DNA of 8,968 nt, from the NCBI GenBank assembly GCA_030706105.1, contig JAUZPC010000096.1:1-8968 (forward strand), read 5' to 3'. A program made the translations under genes and the position numbers. This document shows positions 1 to 5,943 of this stretch, one piece after another; position 1 is the stretch's first letter, and each line of letters opens with the position of its first letter. Source of the DNA: Bacteroidota bacterium. GTDB lineage: Bacteria > Bacteroidota > Ignavibacteria > Ignavibacteriales > Ignavibacteriaceae. Under the pieces are notes generated by a model, which did no database searches, was not told where the DNA came from, and saw only the letters and a program-made list of their open reading frames with translations.

Positions 1-351
1 TCTGAAGTTATGAGGTTTACTCCACGCCAGTGTGATTTAATGATTGTTGCCGGTACAGTTACAAATAAAATGGCTTGGGTAGTTAAAAAAATATGGGACC
101 AAATGCCGGAACCAAAATGGTGTATTGCAATGGGTGCATGCACTTCAAGCGGTGGTATGTATCGGTCCTACAATGTTGTGCAGGGGATTGACCAATTTTT
201 ACCTGTTGATGTTTACTGTGCCGGATGTCCGCCTCGTCCGGAAAATTTACTTAATGCTTTAATTCAAATTCAAGAAAAAATCGGTAGAAGCAAAGCAAAA
301 GATTTCCCTAATAAGTTACCGGAATTAAAAATAATTCAGAATGCTAAATAA
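1..351 (+). CDS. nuoB: NADH-quinone oxidoreductase subunit B (NuoB), 3' part
   Basis: Partial gene: the reading frame is open from base 1 (Ser-Glu-Val before the first visible Met), so the ATG at 10 is internal and the true start lies upstream. The 116 visible residues are the C-terminal two thirds of the 20 kDa (PSST) subunit of complex I. This peripheral-arm protein holds cluster N2, the last [4Fe-4S] before quinone. Seen: the T-P-R-Q-C-D-L-M-I-V-A-G-T segment, the G-A-C-T-S-S-G-G-M-Y motif with a cluster cysteine at codon 139-141, and the G-C-P-P-R-P-E motif with another at 226-228. The tandem Cys-Cys pair that completes N2 ligation in this family would lie upstream and cannot be checked. 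It is first in the visible operon; its stop lies at the start of nuoC. Family assignment is essentially certain. Confidence 0.97.
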   Translation, partial: SEVMRFTPRQCDLMIVAGTVTNKMAWVVKKIWDQMPEPKWCIAMGACTSSGGMYRSYNVVQGIDQFLPVDVYCAGCPPRPENLLNALIQIQEKIGRSKAKDFPNKLPELKIIQNAK

Positions 352-844
352 TATGGCTATTACAAAAGATGAAATTATCAACAGTTTAACTGAAGTAAAA
401 CCTAATATTTTATTTGAAACAAATGAACATAGGGACGAGCTTACAATAATTATTAATAAAAAAGATATACTTGAACTGTGTAAATTCCTAAAAGAAGATA
501 TTGAATTGGAGTTTAAACTTTTAGAAGATATTGCAGGAGTTGACTGGGCCAGAAGGAAAAACAGATTTTCTGTAATATATCATTTATTCTCTTTAAGGCA
601 TAATTTTAGAATTTCCGTTAAGACAGATGTAGATGAATGTGATTGCTCGATTGATTCAATTTCTTCTGTATTCAAAGTCGCTAACTGGCAGGAGAGGGAA
701 GTCTACGATATGTTTGGTATAAGCTTTAACAATCATCCTGATTTGCGGAGGATGTATATGCCTGAAGAATTTGAATATTATCCTTTACGTAAAGAATTTC
801 CATTAATGGGTATTCCTGGTTCAAACCCAATTCCTAAGAAGTAA
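341..844 (+). CDS. nuoC: NADH-quinone oxidoreductase subunit C (NuoC, 30 kDa)
   Basis: Cofactor-free structural subunit of the complex I peripheral arm that packs against NuoD near the membrane. The 167-residue length fits a stand-alone NuoC, not a NuoCD fusion. Seen: the 30 kDa subunit signature at residues 117-127 (Q-E-R-E-V-Y-D-M-F-G-I) and the following H-P-D-L-R-R, then Y-P-L-R-K-E-F-P-L near residues 147-155. The start is ambiguous. ATG at 341 overlaps nuoB by 11 nt, while the in-frame ATG at 353 (product M-A-I-T-K-D-E) begins one base after the nuoB stop. Neither has a clear Shine-Dalgarno; I slightly favour 353 because it avoids the overlap, but the longer form is listed. Translation is probably coupled to nuoB. 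The protein family is certain. Confidence 0.96.
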   Translation: MLNNMAITKDEIINSLTEVKPNILFETNEHRDELTIIINKKDILELCKFLKEDIELEFKLLEDIAGVDWARRKNRFSVIYHLFSLRHNFRISVKTDVDECDCSIDSISSVFKVANWQEREVYDMFGISFNNHPDLRRMYMPEEFEYYPLRKEFPLMGIPGSNPIPKK

Positions 845-850
845 AAAAAT

Positions 851-2104
851 ATGGATACATTTAACAAAGAAGAATTTCATCCTAAAATAATTGAAGCACT
901 GCTTAAAGCTGAAAATGGTTTAACCATTGAGGACTCGTTAGAAAATGAAATGATTTTGAATATGGGTCCCCAGCACCCTGCAACTCATGGAGTCTTGCGG
1001 TTAGTTTTGCGCTTAGATGGTGAAACTATTGTTGCCTGTGTGCCTGAGCTTGGTTATCTGCACCGTGGTTATGAAAAGATGGCTGAGAATATGTCATACA
1101 TTGAGTTCATTCCTCATACGGACAGGCTTGACTATATAGCACCTATGTGCAACAACGTAGCCTACTGTCTTGCGGTTGAAAAACTTGCGGGCATTACTGC
1201 ACCTCCCAGAGCCCAATATATAAGGATGATGGTTGCAGAACTTTCAAGAATTGCTTCTCACCTTGTTGCTATGGGTTCTTTGGCAATGGACGTTGGTGCC
1301 CTTACTGTATTTCTGTGGACACTAAGAGAGCGTGAAAAAATTCTTGATATTTGGGACTTAATTTGTGGGGCACGATTTACAAACAGTTTTGTGAGAATTG
1401 GCGGAGTTGCAAACGATGCTTATCCTGAAGTAATTGCAAAAGTAAAGTGGTTTATAGGCCAGTTTGACGAAAATCTGGATGAATGTGAACGTTTGTTAAA
1501 TACAAACAGAATATTTATTCAAAGGCTTGAAGGTATTGGAACCATATCTAAAGAATTAGCTCTGGATATTGGAATGACAGGCCCGAACTTGCGCGCTACA
1601 GGTGTTGAATTTGATTTAAGAAGGAATTCACCTTATTTGTTTTATAATGAAATTGATTTTAAAATTCCCACATATACTGAAGGCGACTGCCTTGCAAGAT
1701 ATTTTATAAGAATTGACGAATGCCGTGAAAGCGCAAAAATTGTAAAACAGGTGGTTGATAAAATGCCGCAGGGAGAAATAAGGCTCAATCAACCGAAAAA
1801 GGTTTTACCCGAGAAACGTGAAATTTATACCAAGATGGAAGAGCTTATTCACGATTTCATGATAATAGATTCCGGGATAAACCCTCCGGAGGGAGAAATA
1901 TACAGTGCTGTTGAAAACCCGAAAGGTGAACTGGGCTTTTATCTTGTGAGCAAAGGTGACGGACAGCCCTGGAGATGCAAAATCCGTTCTCCTTCATTTA
2001 ACAATCTACAGGCAATACCGCATCTGGTTAAAGGTTATATGATTTCTGACGTAGTAGCAATTGTTGGAAGCATTGACCCGATTATGGGTGAAGCTGATAA
2101 ATAA
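851..2104 (+). CDS. nuoD: NADH-quinone oxidoreductase subunit D (NuoD, 49 kDa)
   Basis: The 49 kDa subunit of complex I, which with NuoB forms the quinone-reduction pocket next to cluster N2. At 417 residues it is normal for a separate NuoD. Seen: N-M-G-P-Q-H-P-A-T-H-G-V-L-R at 37-50, the L-G-Y-L-H-R-G-Y-E-K motif at 67-76, and D-R-L-D-Y at 91-95. By alignment with Thermus Nqo4, His46 and Tyr95 correspond to the quinone-headgroup residues His38 and Tyr87. The conserved P-P-R-A and E-L-S-R-I-A-S-H-L stretches follow at about 118-138. The C-terminus reads G-E-A-D-K, where the family normally ends G-E-V-D-R or similar. The first roughly 30 residues are a poorly conserved leader. The gene starts 6 nt after nuoC with no strong ribosome binding site, as expected for a coupled operon gene. 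Confidence 0.98.
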   Translation: MDTFNKEEFHPKIIEALLKAENGLTIEDSLENEMILNMGPQHPATHGVLRLVLRLDGETIVACVPELGYLHRGYEKMAENMSYIEFIPHTDRLDYIAPMCNNVAYCLAVEKLAGITAPPRAQYIRMMVAELSRIASHLVAMGSLAMDVGALTVFLWTLREREKILDIWDLICGARFTNSFVRIGGVANDAYPEVIAKVKWFIGQFDENLDECERLLNTNRIFIQRLEGIGTISKELALDIGMTGPNLRATGVEFDLRRNSPYLFYNEIDFKIPTYTEGDCLARYFIRIDECRESAKIVKQVVDKMPQGEIRLNQPKKVLPEKREIYTKMEELIHDFMIIDSGINPPEGEIYSAVENPKGELGFYLVSKGDGQPWRCKIRSPSFNNLQAIPHLVKGYMISDVVAIVGSIDPIMGEADK

Positions 2105-2122
2105 TTAAAAAGAATTGAGATT

Positions 2123-2596
2123 ATGGAATTTAAATTTTCTGAAGCAAACAATAAAAACATTAAAGATATTTTAGGAAAATATCCGGTTAAAAAAGCTGCT
2201 GTTATGCCGGTACTTTATTTGGCACAGGAGCAGAACGGATATATCTCCAATGAAGTTATGCTTGAAATTTCAAATGTTTTAGAAATGACACCTGAAGATG
2301 TTTTGGGTGTGGTAACATTCTATACAATGTATCATCAATCGCCGGTTGGAAAAAACCATATTCAGGTTTGTACAAATGTTTCTTGTATGCTAAGAGGCGG
2401 CTATGAGATCTATGATACTGTTAGGGAAAAACTGGGCATTTCAAACGGACAAGTTACCCAGGATATGAAGTTTTCATTAGAAGAAGTTGAGTGTATGGGC
2501 TCATGTGGTACCGCCCCTATGATTGCGGTTAATGAAGATTATTATGAAAATTTAACAAAAGAACAAGTTATTAATATATTAGAGTCATTAAAGTAA
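2123..2596 (+). CDS. nuoE: NADH-quinone oxidoreductase subunit E (NuoE, 24 kDa)
   Basis: Thioredoxin-fold [2Fe-2S] subunit of the NADH-dehydrogenase module, carrying off-path cluster N1a next to FMN in NuoF. The 157 residues are typical. All four ligands are visible: Cys83 and Cys88 (C-T-N-V-S-C) and Cys124 and Cys128 (C-M-G-S-C-G-T-A-P). The N-terminal helical part (about residues 10-75) has the usual A-V-M-P-V-L-Y-L-A-Q-E-Q-N-G-Y and G-V-V-T-F-Y-T-M-Y stretches. The same fold occurs in HoxE and the small subunits of NAD-linked hydrogenases and formate dehydrogenases, but its place directly after nuoBCD argues for complex I. It lies 18 nt downstream of nuoD, and its stop codon directly abuts the start of nuoF. 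Confidence 0.96.
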   Translation: MEFKFSEANNKNIKDILGKYPVKKAAVMPVLYLAQEQNGYISNEVMLEISNVLEMTPEDVLGVVTFYTMYHQSPVGKNHIQVCTNVSCMLRGGYEIYDTVREKLGISNGQVTQDMKFSLEEVECMGSCGTAPMIAVNEDYYENLTKEQVINILESLK

Positions 2597-3919
2597 ATGG
2601 AAAAAATTGTTCTTCCCGAAATAAAAGATTATCATCTGATTGATGTATATATTAAAAACGGTGGATATGAATCTGCTAAAAAAGCATTTACATTTTCTAC
2701 AGATGAAATAATTGATCAGGTTAAGAAATCAGGCTTAAGAGGCAGAGGCGGAGCTGCTTTTTTGGCAGGACTTAAATGGAGCTTTATGCCTAAATCTTCT
2801 GATAAACCTAAGTATTTATGCATAAATGGTGATGAAAGCGAACCGGGTTCATTTAAGGATCGTCAGATATTTGAATATAATCCTCATCAGTTAATTGAAG
2901 GAATACTTATAACAGCTTATGCTATTCAGGCGAATACTTGTTATATCTATATTAGAGGGGAATATCATAAGTGGATAAAACTTCTTCAGAAAGCACTTGA
3001 CGATGCTTATAGTAATGGTCTGGTTGGCGAAAAGATGAAAGACACTTTCGGTATCGGATTCTGTACTAATATTTACATACATAAAGGAGCCGGTGCTTAT
3101 ATTTGTGGCGAAGAATCTTCTCTTATGAATTCCATTGAAGGTCAGAGGGGCTATCCCAGGGTTAAACCTCCTTTTCCTGCCCAAAATGGTTTATGGGGCT
3201 GCCCGACAACTATTAACAATGTCGAAACTATTACAAATGTTCCTCCCATAATTAAAAACGGGTGGGAATGGTTCTCTAAAATAGGTGAACCTAAACATCC
3301 CGGAACTATACTTTATGGATTAAGCGGGCATATAAATAAACCCGGAATATATGAACTTCCTTCCGGTACACTGCTGACTGATTTGATTTACAAATATGGC
3401 GGCGGGGTTCCGGGTGATAAAAAAGTTTTGTGTGTTATTCCCGGAGGATCTTCAATGCCCCCGTTACGGGGCGACCAGATTGAAGGGGTTAAGATGGATG
3501 CAGAATCCCTTAAAGCTTACGGTACTGCCATTGGAACCGGCGGTGTAATAGTTATGGATGAAGATACTGACTTAGTAAAAATACTGGCACGTATTGCTAA
3601 ATTTTACTATCATGAAAGCTGTGGTCAATGCACTCCTTGCCGGGAGGGCACGGGATGGATGCTTAAAATTTTAAACAGACTTGTTAGCGGCGAGGGCTCA
3701 GTAAAGGATCTTGATTTATTAGTTTCTGTTGCTAATAACATTGAAGGGAATACTATCTGTGCTTTAGGAGAAGCTGCTGCCTGGCCGGTAAAATTTATGA
3801 TAACACGGTTTAGAGATTATTTTGAGAAGAGGGTAAGTAGTGAAAATATACTACCTGTTAGAAATAAAGTTCACTCTATGAGGAATACTGCAATATCTAT
3901 TGATACAGAACAAAATTAG
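2597..3919 (+). CDS. nuoF: NADH-quinone oxidoreductase subunit F (NuoF, 51 kDa)
   Basis: The NADH- and FMN-binding flavoprotein subunit of complex I: it oxidises NADH and passes electrons to its [4Fe-4S] cluster N3. Seen: the glycine-rich FMN segment G-L-R-G-R-G-G-A-A-F (46-55), N-G-D-E-S-E-P-G-S-F-K-D-R (77-89), the second nucleotide-site motif G-A-G-A-Y-I-C-G-E-E-S-S-L (164-176), and cluster ligands Cys342, Cys345, Cys348 (C-x2-C-x2-C) with Cys388 in the T-I-C-A-L-G-E motif. The 440-residue length is ordinary. The last 25 or so residues after R-D-Y-F-E are a polar tail of low conservation. ATG follows the nuoE TAA with no gap. It is the last gene of the visible operon: 165 nt of non-coding DNA and an unrelated gene follow instead of nuoG. 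Confidence 0.97.
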   Translation: MEKIVLPEIKDYHLIDVYIKNGGYESAKKAFTFSTDEIIDQVKKSGLRGRGGAAFLAGLKWSFMPKSSDKPKYLCINGDESEPGSFKDRQIFEYNPHQLIEGILITAYAIQANTCYIYIRGEYHKWIKLLQKALDDAYSNGLVGEKMKDTFGIGFCTNIYIHKGAGAYICGEESSLMNSIEGQRGYPRVKPPFPAQNGLWGCPTTINNVETITNVPPIIKNGWEWFSKIGEPKHPGTILYGLSGHINKPGIYELPSGTLLTDLIYKYGGGVPGDKKVLCVIPGGSSMPPLRGDQIEGVKMDAESLKAYGTAIGTGGVIVMDEDTDLVKILARIAKFYYHESCGQCTPCREGTGWMLKILNRLVSGEGSVKDLDLLVSVANNIEGNTICALGEAAAWPVKFMITRFRDYFEKRVSSENILPVRNKVHSMRNTAISIDTEQN

Positions 3920-4052
3920 TCTATCAGTAGAAAATTTATATATGAGTATCATGCGCAATTGCTTATAATAGCGGGAAGATCAAAAGTTATCTTTTTAAGC
4001 ACATTAGTTTTCAGAACATTATGCGGGACTTTTTTTATCTATTAAATCCTGT

Positions 4053-4060
4053 TATCTTTG
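4053..4060 (+). promoter_or_regulatory. Candidate Bacteroidota-type -7 element for the GH9 gene
   Basis: TATCTTTG exactly matches the TAnnTTTG -7 consensus known for the primary sigma factor of Bacteroidota. It ends 24 bases before the GH9 ATG at 4085, giving a short leader of about 18 nt. The expected upstream -33 region (around 4029-4036) is a T-run after GGGAC, with no clear TTG, so only half of the promoter is well supported. The rest of the 3920-4084 gap shows no gene, no convincing terminator and no recognisable nuoG remnant. Confidence 0.45.
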
Positions 4061-4084
4061 CTGTATTAATTTCTATATAATTAC

Positions 4085-5734
4085 ATGAATTTTTTAAAAT
4101 ATGTATTAATTGTTGCATTATTCCCTTTGTTCAGTTGCAGCAGTGAGGTTGTTAATCCTGTCAACTTGAATATTAGACTTTCTCAGGTAGGGTATTTGCA
4201 AAATGATATTAAAACATTTGTTATCATATCAAAAGGTCCTATCCTTAGTAAATCATTCAAGGTTGTAGATGCGGTTACAAAAGAAACGGCTTTCAAAGGA
4301 AACATTAATGAAAGTCTTCCTGCCTTTGATAAGTTTAAATATTGTTATAAAGCAGGATTTACTGAATTAAATAAAGAAGGTAACTATTATATAGAAGTTG
4401 ACGGGCAAAGATCTTATGCTTTTAGTATTGGGAATAAAGTATTTAATCAGGTAACAGATCTGCTGATGCGGTTCTTTCTTGTACAGAGATGTGGGCCCAC
4501 TAATCCTCTTATGCATGGACCATGTCATTTATCGGATGCAACATCACTTAGCGGCTGGAAAACCAGCAAGCCCGTGGATGTAACAGGCGGCTGGCATGAT
4601 GCAGGCGATTATATAAAGTTTTTCTCAACTACTGCTTATGCTTCCTATATGCTTTTATTCGCTTATGAGTATGACCCTATTAAGTTTGGTTTTGATAATA
4701 ACCATAACAACGTACCGGATATATTGGAAGAAGCAAGAGTAGGTATTGATTGGCTATTAAGATGTTATTTTACTAAAGATAATATTATTAACCAGGTACA
4801 GGATACGCGTGACCACAGTGTTGGATGGAGACTACCTGAAAATGACAGTTTGCAGTTCAGCAGACCTGCATTTGTTGGTTTGGGAAAAAATCAAATTGGA
4901 ATGTTTGCTGCTGTTATGTCTTTAGCTTCGCGGATTTGGGCTGAAAAATTCTATGATTATGAATTTTCTAAGAAAATGCTTACCGCTGCCGAAACTTTAT
5001 ATCCTATCTATAAAACTGCCCCGAATGTTGATAAAAATGTTTCCGGAGTTTATCAGGATGTTGTTTTTTGGGGTAAGTTGGCGCTTGGCGCTGTTGAGTT
5101 ATATAATTCAACTAAGAATGAAAGTTATCTGAAAGATGCAAAAGTTTTTGCAGACAGTGCCGGTTCTGACTATTGGTGGAGCTGGGGTAATATAAATTCA
5201 CTGGCTCACTATAAACTTGCACAGTACGAGTTAAGATATAAAGACTATATTTATAATAATCTGGCTAGTTTTAATACTTATAAAAACAATTTGCTTTTCA
5301 GTGAAGGTATGCCATATACCTGGGGTACAACAAATTCATTATTAGGTGTTACACTTCAGGCAATCTTGTATAAAAAATTGACAGGATCAACTGAATTTGA
5401 TTCTCTTGCTGTTCTGCAAAGGGATTATATATTAGGCAGAAATCAATGGGGGATCAGCTTTATTACGGGTGTAGGTAAAAAGTATCCGGCTAATATCCAT
5501 TCACAGATAGCTTATTTTAATAATGGAAAATTGCCGGGAGCTTTAACGGCAGGCCCATGTTCTCCGGATTTGTTAAAGAAATATGCTATAAAGCGAACTA
5601 ATTTTACGTATGATAATTATAATACTGAAAATGCACGATATTACGATGATAAAAACGATTATCTGACTAACGAACCTACAATAGTTGGAAATGCAACTGC
5701 TGTATTTGTATTTGGGAATTATTCGAGTAGGTAA
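4085..5734 (+). CDS. Lipoprotein glycoside hydrolase family 9 (cellulase-type)
   Basis: A 549-residue secreted lipoprotein. Signal peptide 1-17 ends in lipobox L-F-S-C with the lipidated Cys18, so it is likely anchored in the outer membrane or periplasmic face. An Ig-like CelD_N domain (about 27-115, starting R-L-S-Q-V-G-Y) precedes a GH9 (alpha/alpha)6-barrel domain (about 120-547). Catalytic residues are visible: Asp172 and Asp175 in G-G-W-H-D-A-G-D-Y (base), and Glu530 in Y-D-D-K-N-D-Y-L-T-N-E-P (acid). Also typical are D-Y-I-L-G-R-N and S-F-I-T-G-V-G at 447-464. The H-x-R motif that follows in most GH9 enzymes is His472-Ser-Gln474, so the substrate-contacting Arg is missing. GH9 enzymes mostly cut beta-1,4-glucans by inversion, and a few are exo-glucosaminidases; the substrate here is not determined. 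There is no cellulose-binding module. The gene has its own likely promoter and terminator, and no Shine-Dalgarno precedes the ATG. Confidence 0.93.
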   Translation: MNFLKYVLIVALFPLFSCSSEVVNPVNLNIRLSQVGYLQNDIKTFVIISKGPILSKSFKVVDAVTKETAFKGNINESLPAFDKFKYCYKAGFTELNKEGNYYIEVDGQRSYAFSIGNKVFNQVTDLLMRFFLVQRCGPTNPLMHGPCHLSDATSLSGWKTSKPVDVTGGWHDAGDYIKFFSTTAYASYMLLFAYEYDPIKFGFDNNHNNVPDILEEARVGIDWLLRCYFTKDNIINQVQDTRDHSVGWRLPENDSLQFSRPAFVGLGKNQIGMFAAVMSLASRIWAEKFYDYEFSKKMLTAAETLYPIYKTAPNVDKNVSGVYQDVVFWGKLALGAVELYNSTKNESYLKDAKVFADSAGSDYWWSWGNINSLAHYKLAQYELRYKDYIYNNLASFNTYKNNLLFSEGMPYTWGTTNSLLGVTLQAILYKKLTGSTEFDSLAVLQRDYILGRNQWGISFITGVGKKYPANIHSQIAYFNNGKLPGALTAGPCSPDLLKKYAIKRTNFTYDNYNTENARYYDDKNDYLTNEPTIVGNATAVFVFGNYSSR

Positions 5735-5790
5735 ATAAAAGGTTGTAACTAAAAGTCAGGATGCGTAACTTAATACTTCAAAATTAAACT

Positions 5791-5800
5791 TTTCGCGAAA
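5791..5800. promoter_or_regulatory. Perfect 10-bp palindrome, possible operator
   Basis: TTTCGCGAAA is a perfect inverted repeat in the gap between the GH9 and P-loop genes. It could be a small dimeric-regulator site, but it lies more than 100 bases upstream of the likely promoter of the next gene and can equally occur by chance. No second copy was noticed in the window. Confidence 0.15.
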
Positions 5801-5828
5801 TTAAAATATTATTTTCCTGTAATAATAT

Positions 5829-5857
5829 GATACATCATAAAAACGATGTGTCTTTTT
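5829..5857 (+). terminator. Probable intrinsic terminator after the GH9 gene
   Basis: An 8-bp stem GATACATC (5829-5836) / GATGTGTC (5845-5852), with one T-G wobble and an 8-nt A-rich loop, is followed at once by TTTTT (5853-5857). It lies 95 nt past the GH9 stop and ahead of the next promoter, which suits separation of the two transcription units. The stem is only moderately stable, hence the modest confidence. Confidence 0.5.
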
Positions 5858-5901
5858 ATAAGACAGAAATCAATAATTATACCATATTCTAATATACTTT
5901 T

Positions 5902-5918
5902 TTGGCACACATTTTGGA
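5902..5918 (+). promoter_or_regulatory. Candidate sigma-54-like -24/-12 promoter
   Basis: TTGGCACA-CATT-TTGGA compares with the sigma-54 consensus YTGGCACG-N4-TTGCW: the -24 GG and TGGCAC core are perfect and the spacing is exact, but the -12 dinucleotide is GG where GC is expected. Predicted initiation near 5928-5930 would give a leader of about 15 nt that retains the ribosome binding site. The same bases also offer a sigma-70-like reading, TTGGCA (5902-5907), 16 bp, TATAAA (5924-5929). That would start transcription almost at the Shine-Dalgarno, which fits less well. Confidence 0.35.
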
Positions 5919-5934
5919 TAACTTATAAAAAAAT

Positions 5935-5939
5935 AAGGA
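5935..5939 (+). promoter_or_regulatory. Ribosome binding site of the P-loop gene
   Basis: AAGGA ends 4 bases before the ATG at 5944, the clearest Shine-Dalgarno in the window. The other starts here have little or none, so it supports this start and suggests independent, relatively efficient initiation. Confidence 0.6.
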
Positions 5940-5943
5940 TTTT

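Noticed and set aside
2891..3184. Minus-strand 97-codon open frame inside nuoF
   Set aside because: It is fully antisense to a well-conserved NuoF region, and its product has no recognisable motif; a shadow frame.
3955..3962. GCAATTGC palindrome after nuoF
   Set aside because: Only 8 bp, with no flanking symmetry or second copy; it can occur by chance.
3982..3995. AAAAG-TTAT-CTTTT hairpin as a terminator after nuoF
   Set aside because: The stem is only 5 bp and almost all A-T, with no independent T-tract; too weak to call. The T7 run at 4030-4036 has no stable stem before it.
3920..4084. Remnant of nuoG or of a mobile element in the gap
   Set aside because: Frames are short and stop-rich, with no cluster-binding cysteine motif, terminal inverted repeats or target duplication seen.
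5902..5929. Sigma-70-like promoter TTGGCA-N16-TATAAA as the main call
   Set aside because: Both hexamers match 5 of 6, but initiation near 5936 would fall at the Shine-Dalgarno and leave almost no leader; kept only as an alternative to the sigma-54-like reading.
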